This document shows positions 8,383 through 15,102 of a stretch of 15,102 nt of DNA, one piece after another (position 1 is the first letter of the stretch; every line of letters begins with the position of its first letter). The DNA is taken from NCBI GenBank assembly GCA_017996675.1, contig JAGOGN010000019.1, positions 1-15,102 on the forward strand. The letters run 5' to 3'. The stretch comes from Lachnospiraceae bacterium. GTDB taxonomy: Bacteria; Bacillota_A; Clostridia; Lachnospirales; Lachnospiraceae. Position numbers and translations under genes: made by a program. The notes beneath the pieces were generated by a model. The model did no database searches. It was not told the origin of the DNA and saw only the letters and a list, made by a program, of their open reading frames with translations.

Positions 8383-9069
8383 TTGAATCATACAATTATG
8401 AAGGATTACCCTGAATCAGAAAAGCCATTCGAAAAGGCTTTAAATGAAGGATTACAGGTCTTGTCAGATGCAGAATTACTTGCAATGATTTTGCGAACTG
8501 GATCCAAAGATCTCAATGTGATGGAAGTATGCAGGTGTTTTTTACAAAGTGGACATCAAAATTTGCTGAACTTGTACGATTGTACGGTTGAGGAAATGAT
8601 GAGAATCCCGGGAATCGGAAAAGTGAAAGCCTATCAGTTAAAAGCTATCGGAGAATTATCAAAAAGGATAGTAAAATCCAATAAACTTTTGAGCTTTCAA
8701 TTAGTGAGTGCCAGACAGGTCGCTGATTATTATATGGAACGATTCCGACATGAAAGAAGAGAACACTTTTTGGTTGTATTTTTGGACACGAAATGTAATT
8801 TTATCGGTGATGAAGAATTGTCAATTGGGACAGTGAACGCATCGCTGGTGTCACCACGGGAAGTATTTTTGTCTGCACTACAAAGACATGCTGTTTTTAT
8901 CTTGATTTTGCATAATCATCCAAGCGGAGATCCACAAGAGAGCCGGGAAGATATTGCAATTACAAAACGAATCAAGCAAAGTGGAGAAATGGTTGGAATC
9001 CAGTTATTGGATCATATCATTATCGGTGATAATTGTTTTTGCAGTTTAAAGGAAAAAGGGTTGTTGTAA
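8383..9069 (+). CDS. radC: RadC family JAB/MPN+ domain protein, probable TTG start
   Basis: RadC (YsxA in Bacillus) has a helix-hairpin-helix DNA-binding region and a JAMM metalloprotease-like domain. Its cellular role is unsettled and the old DNA-repair label is doubtful. From the TTG at 8383 the protein is 228 residues, the usual family length, and opens with the typical KDYPESEKPFEKALNEG and LSDAELLAMILRTGS. A hairpin motif IPGIG starts at residue 75. The zinc motif is intact: H177 and H179 in HNHPSGD, then S187 and D190, matching HxH(x7)SxxD. Longer in-frame starts at 8329 or 8344 would add an atypical N-terminus, lack a ribosome binding site, and overlap the putative promoter. An ATG at 8398 is also possible. 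Its place just before mreB follows the common radC-mreBCD order. Confidence 0.93.
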   Translation: MNHTIMKDYPESEKPFEKALNEGLQVLSDAELLAMILRTGSKDLNVMEVCRCFLQSGHQNLLNLYDCTVEEMMRIPGIGKVKAYQLKAIGELSKRIVKSNKLLSFQLVSARQVADYYMERFRHERREHFLVVFLDTKCNFIGDEELSIGTVNASLVSPREVFLSALQRHAVFILILHNHPSGDPQESREDIAITKRIKQSGEMVGIQLLDHIIIGDNCFCSLKEKGLL

Positions 9070-9095
9070 GTTGGACTATAGAAAGGTGGAAGTAA

Positions 9096-10112
9096 ATGTC
9101 AAATAATATTTATGGTGTAGATTTAGGTACGTGTAATGTGAAAATAGTAAGTAAGGCGGATGGCAAGATTATTACTGAAAAGAATGCTATCTCGATTCGA
9201 AATAAAAGAGAGTTTTATGCATTTGGAAATGAGGCTTATGATATGTATGAGAAAGCTCCGGACAATATTCATGTGTCTTTTCCAGTAGTGAATGGAGTAA
9301 TCGCAGATTATGGAAATATGCAGCTTTTAGTGGAAACTTTTATTGATAAGCATATGAAAGCCAAAGGAAAAGGAGCAGAATTTATTGTAGCTGTTCCGAC
9401 CGATATTACAGAAGTAGAAAAGAAAGCATTTTATGATTTGTTTTTCAAAAGTAAATTAAAACCAAAATCCGTTTTGTTGTGTGAAAAACCAATTGCTACA
9501 GCAGTAGGATTGAATCTGAATGTGAACGATCCAACGGGTATTTTAATCGTTGATATGGGCGCAGATACTACAGAATTATCAGTAATCAGTTTAAGTGGAA
9601 TGGTTTCTTGCAATTTAATGCAAATGGGCGGAAATCGACTGGATGAAGCAATTATCTCCTTTGTGAGAAAGAAATATAGTCTAGTGATCGGTCAAAAGAC
9701 GGCAATGGGATTAAAGATAGATTTAGGAGATGCGATTGGAGCAGATCAGGGATCAAAAGTGATTGTTGGTAGAGATGTGGTAAGTGGACTTCCAATCGAG
9801 TTGGAAGTGACATCTGCTGATATATATGAAGCTATGAAGGACTCACTGAATGCGGTTTGTACTTCTTTGAAAATGATACTGGAAAAGACTCCTCCAGAGT
9901 TAGCGAAAGATATTATTCATTCAGGAATTTATCTTACCGGAGGTTCTGCAAATATTCATCATTTTTGTGATCTGATTGCACAGGTAACAAACATTAAAGT
10001 AAATCTTTGTGAGGACCCTCAGGATTGTGTAGTGAAGGGATTGAACCGTATTGTGTGTGAGAAGGATTACACGGAACTTGCTTATAGTTTGAAACGTAAA
10101 ATATATAGTTAA
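9096..10112 (+). CDS. mreB: rod shape-determining protein MreB (divergent)
   Basis: MreB is a bacterial actin that forms membrane-associated filaments guiding lateral wall synthesis. The 338-residue length fits. Motifs are recognisable but altered: phosphate-1 DLGTCN (9-14, usually DLGTAN), phosphate-2 DMGADTTE (from D153, usually DIGGGTTE), connect region EKPIATAVG (usually EEPMAAAIG), and adenosine motif TGGSANI (281-287, usually TGGGALL). The regions GVIADYG and LDEAIISFVRKKYSLVIG clearly mark it as MreB rather than ParM, FtsA or DnaK. AAGGTGG lies 6 bases before the ATG. mreC and mreD follow directly, so it is the operon's own MreB. It may be one of two paralogues in the genome, the other being more canonical; that is inference. 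Confidence 0.93.
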   Translation: MSNNIYGVDLGTCNVKIVSKADGKIITEKNAISIRNKREFYAFGNEAYDMYEKAPDNIHVSFPVVNGVIADYGNMQLLVETFIDKHMKAKGKGAEFIVAVPTDITEVEKKAFYDLFFKSKLKPKSVLLCEKPIATAVGLNLNVNDPTGILIVDMGADTTELSVISLSGMVSCNLMQMGGNRLDEAIISFVRKKYSLVIGQKTAMGLKIDLGDAIGADQGSKVIVGRDVVSGLPIELEVTSADIYEAMKDSLNAVCTSLKMILEKTPPELAKDIIHSGIYLTGGSANIHHFCDLIAQVTNIKVNLCEDPQDCVVKGLNRIVCEKDYTELAYSLKRKIYS

Positions 10113-10122
10113 ACCAGATAAT

Positions 10123-10127
10123 GAGGA
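10123..10127 (+). promoter_or_regulatory. ribosome binding site that places the mreC start at 10133
   Basis: GAGGA ends 5 bases before the ATG at 10133. An upstream in-frame ATG at 10121 has no purine-rich site before it and itself overlaps this element, so 10133 is preferred. Confidence 0.7.
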
Positions 10128-10132
10128 TTAAT

Positions 10133-10999
10133 ATGAGAAGAACAAAACACAGAAGAAAATCTAAGTTTTTTATTCCAGTACGATATATTTTTATCGTACT
10201 GGCTGTTTTGTGCTTTGCAGGAGCGTTCCTGAGTCTGACATTCAATTTAAAAGGTGGACCTTTAAATACTGTTGCAGAAGCAATTTTTGTTCCAATGCAA
10301 AAAGGAATGAATGGTATCGGAACCTATTTAAATAATCAGTCGGATCATTTCCAGACTTTATCAGAAGTGCAAGATGATAATAAAAAACTGAAAAGTAAAA
10401 TAACGGAACTGACAACTGAAAATAGTACATTAAAACTAGAACAATATGAACTTGATAATCTCAGAAAACTGTATGCACTTGATCAAAAATATCCAAGTTA
10501 TAAAAAGGTTGGAGCAAGAGTCATCGCTAAAGATGCTGGCAATTGGTTTTCTACTTTTACCATCGATAAGGGTAAAGCTGATGGAATTAAGGTGGATATG
10601 AATGTAATTGCAAATGGTGGACTGGTTGGTATCGTAATCGATGTTGGAAAACACAGCGCAATTGTACGTTCTATTATAGATGATCGTTCCAGTGTTAGTG
10701 GAATGCTATTATCTACATCAGATCGATGTATGATTGATGGTAACTTAAAGACTATGACAGAGAAGCAGGCAATTGAATTTTCTATCTTAAAAGATGAAAA
10801 GAATATGGCTGCAGTTGGAGATCAGGTAGTTACATCACAAATCAGTGACTTGTATTTACAGGGTATATTGATCGGTTATGTCTCTTCGATTACCAAAGAT
10901 GCCAATAATTTAACCAAAAAGGGAACGATCACTCCAGTGGTCGACTTTGAACACTTAGAAGAAGTATTAATAATTTTACAAAAGAAAGATATAAAGTAG
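10133..10999 (+). CDS. mreC: rod shape-determining protein MreC
   Basis: MreC is a bitopic membrane protein that links the MreB filament to PBP2 outside the cytoplasm. From the ATG at 10133 it is 288 residues. A basic N-terminus (MRRTKHRRKSK) precedes one membrane anchor at about 12-37. A short segment with VPMQKGMNGIG follows. A coiled coil at about 75-113, rich in K, L, E and N, drives dimerisation. The rest forms the beta-barrel domains, with family stretches such as ARVIAKDAGNWFSTFTIDKG and MNVIANGGLVGIV. The ATG at 10121 would add only four residues and lacks a ribosome binding site. mreB ends 20 bases upstream and mreD begins 2 bases after the stop. A strong inverted repeat lies within the codons of the membrane anchor. 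Confidence 0.96.
   Translation: MRRTKHRRKSKFFIPVRYIFIVLAVLCFAGAFLSLTFNLKGGPLNTVAEAIFVPMQKGMNGIGTYLNNQSDHFQTLSEVQDDNKKLKSKITELTTENSTLKLEQYELDNLRKLYALDQKYPSYKKVGARVIAKDAGNWFSTFTIDKGKADGIKVDMNVIANGGLVGIVIDVGKHSAIVRSIIDDRSSVSGMLLSTSDRCMIDGNLKTMTEKQAIEFSILKDEKNMAAVGDQVVTSQISDLYLQGILIGYVSSITKDANNLTKKGTITPVVDFEHLEEVLIILQKKDIK
10175..10202 (+). repeat. perfect 11-bp inverted repeat (hairpin) near the start of mreC
   Basis: The arms CCAGTACGATA (10175-10185) and TATCGTACTGG (10192-10202) are exact reverse complements around the 6-base loop TATTTT. They would form a stable mRNA hairpin about 40 bases inside mreC. Only a short T4 run follows, so it is not a convincing intrinsic terminator. Confidence 0.75.
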
Positions 11000-11001
11000 A
11001 C

Positions 11002-11538
11002 ATGAAAAGAAAAATTGTAATGTTCGTTCTGATTATCCTTTTTTATTTATTACAGGTTACAGTATTTAAGGCACTCGCATTTGCTTTTGTTTCTCCAAAC
11101 CTAATGATTATTCTGGTAACTTCAATTGGACTTATGAGGGGAAGAAAAGAGGGTTTGGTAATAGGCTTTTGTGGGGGTCTGATTATTGACTTGTTTTTTA
11201 GCGGATTTATAGGAATGAACGCTCTGTTTTATATGACAATTGGGTATTTGAATGGATTTTTTAGCAAACAGTTCTTTAAAGATGATATTAAGCTGCCGAT
11301 GGCTCTCATACTAGGCAGTGATTTTTTGTTTAATCTGTTTGTATATATTTCATTTTTCTTGTTACGAGGACGATATCAGTTTGGTTATTATATGCTCAAT
11401 CTGATTATTCCTGAATTGATTTATACCTTAGTGGTTTCCATTCCGCTTTACTATATTTTACTTAAGATCAACAATAAATTAGAAGCGGTAGAGAAAAAAG
11501 GAGCGGTGAAATTTGGACAAATTAAAGAAGATATTTAA
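11002..11538 (+). CDS. mreD: rod shape-determining protein MreD
   Basis: MreD is an integral membrane partner of MreC, PBP2 and RodA in the elongation machinery. The 178-residue length is typical, and the protein is almost entirely hydrophobic. About five to six membrane segments lie at roughly 4-24, 28-45, 50-72, 73-90, 98-120 and 130-155. The loop motif SIGLMRGRKEGLVIGFCGGL and the following DLFFSGFIGMNAL match the family. The start lies 2 bases after the mreC stop and has only a weak purine tract before it, so translation probably depends on coupling with mreC. The C-terminal cytoplasmic tail (KINNKLEAVEKKG and beyond) overlaps the PBP2 gene by 26 bases. Confidence 0.94.
   Translation: MKRKIVMFVLIILFYLLQVTVFKALAFAFVSPNLMIILVTSIGLMRGRKEGLVIGFCGGLIIDLFFSGFIGMNALFYMTIGYLNGFFSKQFFKDDIKLPMALILGSDFLFNLFVYISFFLLRGRYQFGYYMLNLIIPELIYTLVVSIPLYYILLKINNKLEAVEKKGAVKFGQIKEDI
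11496..11503 (+). promoter_or_regulatory. ribosome binding site for the TTG start of the PBP2 gene, inside mreD
   Basis: AAAAGGAG ends 9 bases before the TTG at 11513. A GTG at 11506 belongs to the mreD frame, so it cannot start PBP2. No in-frame ATG occurs before the membrane anchor. Confidence 0.7.
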
Positions 11539-14347
11539 AACTATCATCAGTTCCCGATTATTGGTCTTTATGGTGGTCGCAATTGTAATGTTTTCCTTAT
11601 TGGTTCAGCGATTATTTGTTCTACAGATCGTAAAAGGTGAATCCTATAAGGATAATTATACATTGTTAATTGAAAGAAGCAGGGATGTTGAAGCGACCAG
11701 AGGAAATATATATGACAAAAATGGTGTTCTGTTGGCTTACAATGAATTGGCCTATTCGGTTACTATAGTTGATGAAGGTAATTATCGTAGCAGTGAGCAG
11801 AATCAGACTTTAAATAAAATTGTAAAACAGACGATTCAGACGATTGAAAACAACGGGGATACCATTGACAATGAATTTCCAGTTCAGTATGCGGATGGTA
11901 AATACACTTATACATTGGAAGGAACCAGACTTTTACGATTTTTAGCAGACATTTTTGGACATAAAGAAATAACAGATTTAAAGTACGATGATGAAATGAA
12001 GCTTAATCAGGCAACCGCTTCTGCGAAACAGTTGATTGATTATCTGGCAGGTGAATATAAGTATGAAATCACGGAAAAGAAGAATGAGCGTCTACGCTAT
12101 GAAATGGTCATCGTTCGTTATGCACTAGCACAGAATTTTTTTAGAAAATATGTTCCAGCTATCATTGCGACTGGAGTCAGCGAAGAAACCGTTGCTGCAA
12201 TCAGCGAGAATAAAGATCAGCTGACAGGCGTTAAAATTACAGAGCAAACAACCAGAAAATATGTGAACAGTAAATATTTTTCGCATATTATAGGATATAC
12301 TGGAAAAATATCGGAAACTGAATATGAAACATTTAAAAAGCAACGAAGTGATTATATTCGAACAGATGTGGTCGGTAAGGCAGGAATCGAACAGGTAATG
12401 GAGACTACATTACAGGGTAAAAAAGGAAAAGAAAATATCTATGTTGATAACCTTGGTAGAGTTACAGAAGTAAAGGAACATAAAGACGCTATTTCTGGTA
12501 ATGATGTTTATTTATCCATTGATAGCGATTTGCAAATGCTTGTATATGATTTGTTGGAGCAGGAAATTGCAGGAATCCTTTATTCGAAAATTCAAAATGT
12601 GAAGACTTATAACGCAGTAACAGAAGATAAGATTATTGTTCCGATTGATGATGTCTATTTTGCTTTACTCAATAACAATGTTTTGCATTTAGAAGAATTT
12701 AATAAAGCGGATTCTAGCGACATTGAGAAGGCAATTTATGCTGCATTTGCAGAAAAATTATCATCGAACATCCAGTGGATTACAAATGAACTTTCTTCGA
12801 ATTCATCCGCTAAATATTCGGAATTATCGAAAGATAAACAGGACTATAGTACTTACGTATACAAAATGTTACTTTCTCAGTCGATTTTAGTTTCGAAACA
12901 AATTGATCGAACAAGCGCAACCTATTTGGACTGGCAGAATGGGCGCATCAGTTTGGGCACCTTTTTACAGTATGCGATTTCGAAGAACTGGGTCGATATT
13001 AAAATGTTAGATCAAGGCAAAGATAAATATTCTGATTCCACAGAAATTTATCAGGCGCTTATTAAAAAGACGAGTGCTTTGCTTTCGACAAATAAAGAAT
13101 ATCACAAATTGATTTATAAATATATGATAGCAAATAATGAACTCAGTGGAAAAAATTTATGCTTAAGTCTCTATGAGCAGGATGTTCTTGCTTATAATGA
13201 AGGAGAATATAAAGCATTACAAAGTGGATCCGTTAGTGCATTTGATTTCTTACGTGAAAAAATACGAAAAATGGAAATTACGCCATCGCAACTTGCTTTG
13301 GATCCTTCTTCTGGATCATGTGTTATTACCAATCCACAAACTGGAGAACTTTTGGCCTGTGTAACTTATCCGGGTTATGATAGTAATAAACTGGCAAATG
13401 GAGTAGACGCACAATATTTTGCTTCGTTAAATAATGACTTGACCAAACCGCAATTTAATTATGCAACACAGCAGCTGAGTGCACCTGGATCAACGTTTAA
13501 GATGGTTACAGCTAGTGCGGGTTTGACGGAACATGAAATTGGAGTCACAGATAAAATTAAAGATTTAGGTAAGTTTACAAAAGTTGATAATGAGCCAACC
13601 TGTTGGATTTATCCACGTGGAACTCATGGAGACATTAGTGTATCTGAAGCTCTTCGAGATTCTTGTAACTACTTTTTCTATGAAGTTGGATTTCGATTAG
13701 CAACAAAAAATGGAATTTATAATGACCAATATGGAATAGAGCGAATTAGTAGTTATGCAAAATCATTTGGTTTAGGTGAAAAGACAGGAATTGAAATTCC
13801 AGAATCAAGTCCTAAATTGGCAACTAAATTTCCGGTCATGGCAGCTATTGGACAGAGTGATCATGCCTATACTACGGCTCAGCTGGCGCGTTATGTGACA
13901 AGTGTTGCAAATTCTGGTACGGTTTATAATTTAAGTCTTTTGGACAAAACAGTAGGTGGCAAAAATGAAGTAATTAAGGATTACACACCAGTTGTTAAAA
14001 ATAAAATCACGAATATTTCTTCTGAAAGTTGGAATGCAATCCATAGTGGAATGAGAATGGTTGTTGAAAAACTACCAGTTTTTAATTCATTAGCAACGCC
14101 TGTGGCAGGTAAAACTGGTACAGCGCAGGAAGATAAAACAAGACCAACACATGCTCTCTTTGTAGGGTATGCACCGTTTGACAATCCAAGCTTTGCAATT
14201 GCGACACGTATCGCATTTGGTTATACTTCTGGAAATGCGGCAGAATTATCTGCACAGATTACCAAATTTTATTTTAAAGAAGCAGATCGAAGTACTTTAG
14301 TTACTGGTGAAGCTGGCGTAATTTCAAGTGGTACGGTTCATGATTAA
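11513..14347 (+). CDS. mrdA: class B penicillin-binding protein 2 (elongation transpeptidase), with a large insertion
   Basis: PBP2 cross-links new peptidoglycan in the lateral wall together with RodA and MreCD. The N-terminal anchor lies at about 16-37. The pedestal domain opens with the conserved TRGNIYDKNG (R63-G64) and continues through VVGKAGIEQVME. The transpeptidase has all catalytic motifs: S660-T661-F662-K663 with the acylated serine, S717-C718-N719, and K867-T868-G869 in VAGKTGTAQ. At 944 residues it is far longer than the roughly 600-700 usual for PBP2. About 235 extra residues (357-591) sit between the first helix of the transpeptidase (IDSDLQMLVYDLLEQEIAGI, from 336) and the strand LALDPSSGSCVITNP. 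Translation starts at TTG within mreD, a 26-base overlap. FtsI/SpoVD-type class B PBPs are alternatives, but the mreBCD context favours PBP2. Confidence 0.95.
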   Translation: MDKLKKIFKTIISSRLLVFMVVAIVMFSLLVQRLFVLQIVKGESYKDNYTLLIERSRDVEATRGNIYDKNGVLLAYNELAYSVTIVDEGNYRSSEQNQTLNKIVKQTIQTIENNGDTIDNEFPVQYADGKYTYTLEGTRLLRFLADIFGHKEITDLKYDDEMKLNQATASAKQLIDYLAGEYKYEITEKKNERLRYEMVIVRYALAQNFFRKYVPAIIATGVSEETVAAISENKDQLTGVKITEQTTRKYVNSKYFSHIIGYTGKISETEYETFKKQRSDYIRTDVVGKAGIEQVMETTLQGKKGKENIYVDNLGRVTEVKEHKDAISGNDVYLSIDSDLQMLVYDLLEQEIAGILYSKIQNVKTYNAVTEDKIIVPIDDVYFALLNNNVLHLEEFNKADSSDIEKAIYAAFAEKLSSNIQWITNELSSNSSAKYSELSKDKQDYSTYVYKMLLSQSILVSKQIDRTSATYLDWQNGRISLGTFLQYAISKNWVDIKMLDQGKDKYSDSTEIYQALIKKTSALLSTNKEYHKLIYKYMIANNELSGKNLCLSLYEQDVLAYNEGEYKALQSGSVSAFDFLREKIRKMEITPSQLALDPSSGSCVITNPQTGELLACVTYPGYDSNKLANGVDAQYFASLNNDLTKPQFNYATQQLSAPGSTFKMVTASAGLTEHEIGVTDKIKDLGKFTKVDNEPTCWIYPRGTHGDISVSEALRDSCNYFFYEVGFRLATKNGIYNDQYGIERISSYAKSFGLGEKTGIEIPESSPKLATKFPVMAAIGQSDHAYTTAQLARYVTSVANSGTVYNLSLLDKTVGGKNEVIKDYTPVVKNKITNISSESWNAIHSGMRMVVEKLPVFNSLATPVAGKTGTAQEDKTRPTHALFVGYAPFDNPSFAIATRIAFGYTSGNAAELSAQITKFYFKEADRSTLVTGEAGVISSGTVHD

Positions 14348-14348
14348 T

Positions 14349-14353
14349 GGAGG
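14349..14353 (+). promoter_or_regulatory. ribosome binding site that places the minC start at 14358
   Basis: GGAGG lies just after the PBP2 stop and 4 bases before the ATG at 14358. The longer in-frame ATGs at 14328 and 14340 lie inside the PBP2 end or over its stop and have no comparable site. Confidence 0.8.
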
Positions 14354-14357
14354 AAAT

Positions 14358-15068
14358 ATGACACAGAAAGTAATGATCAAAAGTAATGGTCATGGTATTT
14401 CGCTGGTACTGAGTGACCAATGCTCATTTCTCGAGGTTTTAGCAGAAGTAGGACAAAAACTGGAAGAAGCAAAAGGCTTTTTTAAAGACGCAAGCCTGAT
14501 TTTACAACTTCAGGGACGCGATTTATCGGATGAAGAAGTCGAACAACTGATAATAGAAGTTGAGAATCATTCTCAGATAAAAATCATTTGTGTTGTTCCG
14601 CAACAAAAGGAACTTGAGGAACGCTTTGAAAAGATGAATCAAAAAATTCAACAATCTTTTGAACCAATAAAAGAAGTGTATGAAGATCTTCCACAAGAAA
14701 TAAAGTGTGAAGAGTCTAATAAAATTTTTCACGGAACTCTTCGTTCTGGACAAAACCTGACAGCAGAGGGCTCTGTAATTGTAGTAGGTGATGTGAATCC
14801 TGGAGCTACAGTTAGTGCAGGAGAACATGTTATTGTAATTGGTTCTTTATTAGGATCAATTATCGCAGGAAACAATGGAAATTCCAACGCTTATGTGCTG
14901 GCTTTGGATATGAATCCAGGACAGATTTGCATCAATGGAATTTATGGACGGAGTTCAGACGAACCAGGATTTCGGAAAAAAAGTAGAAGCAAAAAACAAT
15001 TTCAAATTGCAAAAATCGAGAATGGCTGTATTGCAATAGAAAATTATAAAAATGATGGAGGAAAGTAA
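14358..15068 (+). CDS. minC: septum site-determining protein MinC
   Basis: MinC inhibits FtsZ assembly away from midcell and is brought to the membrane by MinD. From the ATG at 14358 the protein is 236 residues. The N-terminal FtsZ-inhibiting domain covers about 1-85. A charged, probably helical linker (ELEERFEKMNQKIQQ region) runs to about 123. The C-terminal right-handed beta-helix starts near 124, with GTLRSGQNL; the RSGQ at 129-132 matches the MinD-contact motif known in E. coli MinC. VVGDVNPGATVSAGEHVIVIGSLLG follows in two parts of the helix and is diagnostic. The last 30 residues are basic and then acidic. The gene begins 10 bases after the PBP2 stop and ends directly against minD. Confidence 0.95.
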   Translation: MTQKVMIKSNGHGISLVLSDQCSFLEVLAEVGQKLEEAKGFFKDASLILQLQGRDLSDEEVEQLIIEVENHSQIKIICVVPQQKELEERFEKMNQKIQQSFEPIKEVYEDLPQEIKCEESNKIFHGTLRSGQNLTAEGSVIVVGDVNPGATVSAGEHVIVIGSLLGSIIAGNNGNSNAYVLALDMNPGQICINGIYGRSSDEPGFRKKSRSKKQFQIAKIENGCIAIENYKNDGGK

Positions 15069-15102
15069 ATGAGTGAAGTTATCGTTGTAACATCTGGAAA
15101 AG
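15069..15102 (+). CDS. minD: septum site-determining protein MinD, first 11 codons only
   Basis: The ATG follows the minC stop with no gap. The visible residues MSEVIVVTSGK match the start of MinD, where the deviant Walker A GKGGVGKTT begins at this point; the window ends before the motif is complete. GGAGG at 15057-15061, within the last codons of minC, lies 7 bases upstream. MinD is the membrane ATPase that positions MinC. The call rests on this short stretch plus the minC context. Confidence 0.88.
   Translation, partial: MSEVIVVTSGK

Noticed and set aside
10089..10122. TTGAAA ... GATAAT before mreC as a promoter
   Set aside because: The spacing is 22 bases, too long for a sigma-A promoter, and the elements overlap the mreB end.
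10926..10943. Short hairpin CGATCAC-TCCA-GTGGTCG near the end of mreC
   Set aside because: It has one G-U pair and only 7 pairs, in codons for a typical MreC C-terminal stretch. This is compatible with chance.
1..15102. Mobile elements, CRISPR arrays, tRNA/rRNA genes, toxin-antitoxin or defence modules
   Set aside because: I found no transposase, integrase, spaced direct repeats, terminal inverted repeats, tRNA-like folds or defence-type proteins. Coding sequence fills nearly all of the window.

Overview
The window is a gene-dense, A+T-rich stretch of bacterial chromosome. Every supported gene lies on the + strand, and gaps between genes run from overlaps to at most about 100 bases. The order is an FAD oxidoreductase, mutS, mutL, miaA, a PLP-dependent methionine gamma-lyase-like gene, radC, mreB, mreC, mreD, a class B PBP2, minC and minD. 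That order, the low G+C content, strong AGGAGG-type ribosome binding sites, a MutL with an endonuclease motif (no MutH type) and an oversized PBP2 all suggest an anaerobic Firmicute of class Clostridia, most likely Lachnospiraceae. The taxonomic call is inference.

Bases 2-8282 look like one transcription unit for genome and translation fidelity. It begins with the 3' part of a COG2509-type FAD-dependent dehydrogenase, cut by the window edge. MutS and MutL follow as the mismatch repair pair, then MiaA, which isopentenylates A37 of tRNAs reading UNN codons. Last is a YnbB/COG4100-family PLP enzyme whose start overlaps the miaA stop. After it comes the largest gap, about 100 bases, which holds a weak candidate promoter. 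I place the radC start at a TTG downstream of that promoter.

Bases 8383-15102 form a cell shape and division cluster. RadC is followed by MreB, MreC and MreD (the elongasome scaffold), PBP2 (the elongation transpeptidase), MinC, and the first 11 codons of MinD (division-site placement). This is the classic Firmicute radC-mreBCD-minCD order with a PBP2 gene inserted. Several starts are non-ATG (GTG for mutL; TTG for PBP2 and probably radC). Three starts (radC, mreC, minC) are better placed downstream of the longest possible frame because of their ribosome binding sites.

Most of the window is ordinary core genome. I see no mobile element, CRISPR array, RNA gene or defence system. The points most worth checking are a roughly 235-residue insertion inside the transpeptidase domain of PBP2, a perfect 11-bp inverted repeat with a 6-base loop near the start of mreC, an MreB that departs from consensus at nucleotide-binding motifs, and an inverted repeat that abuts the mutL ribosome binding site.
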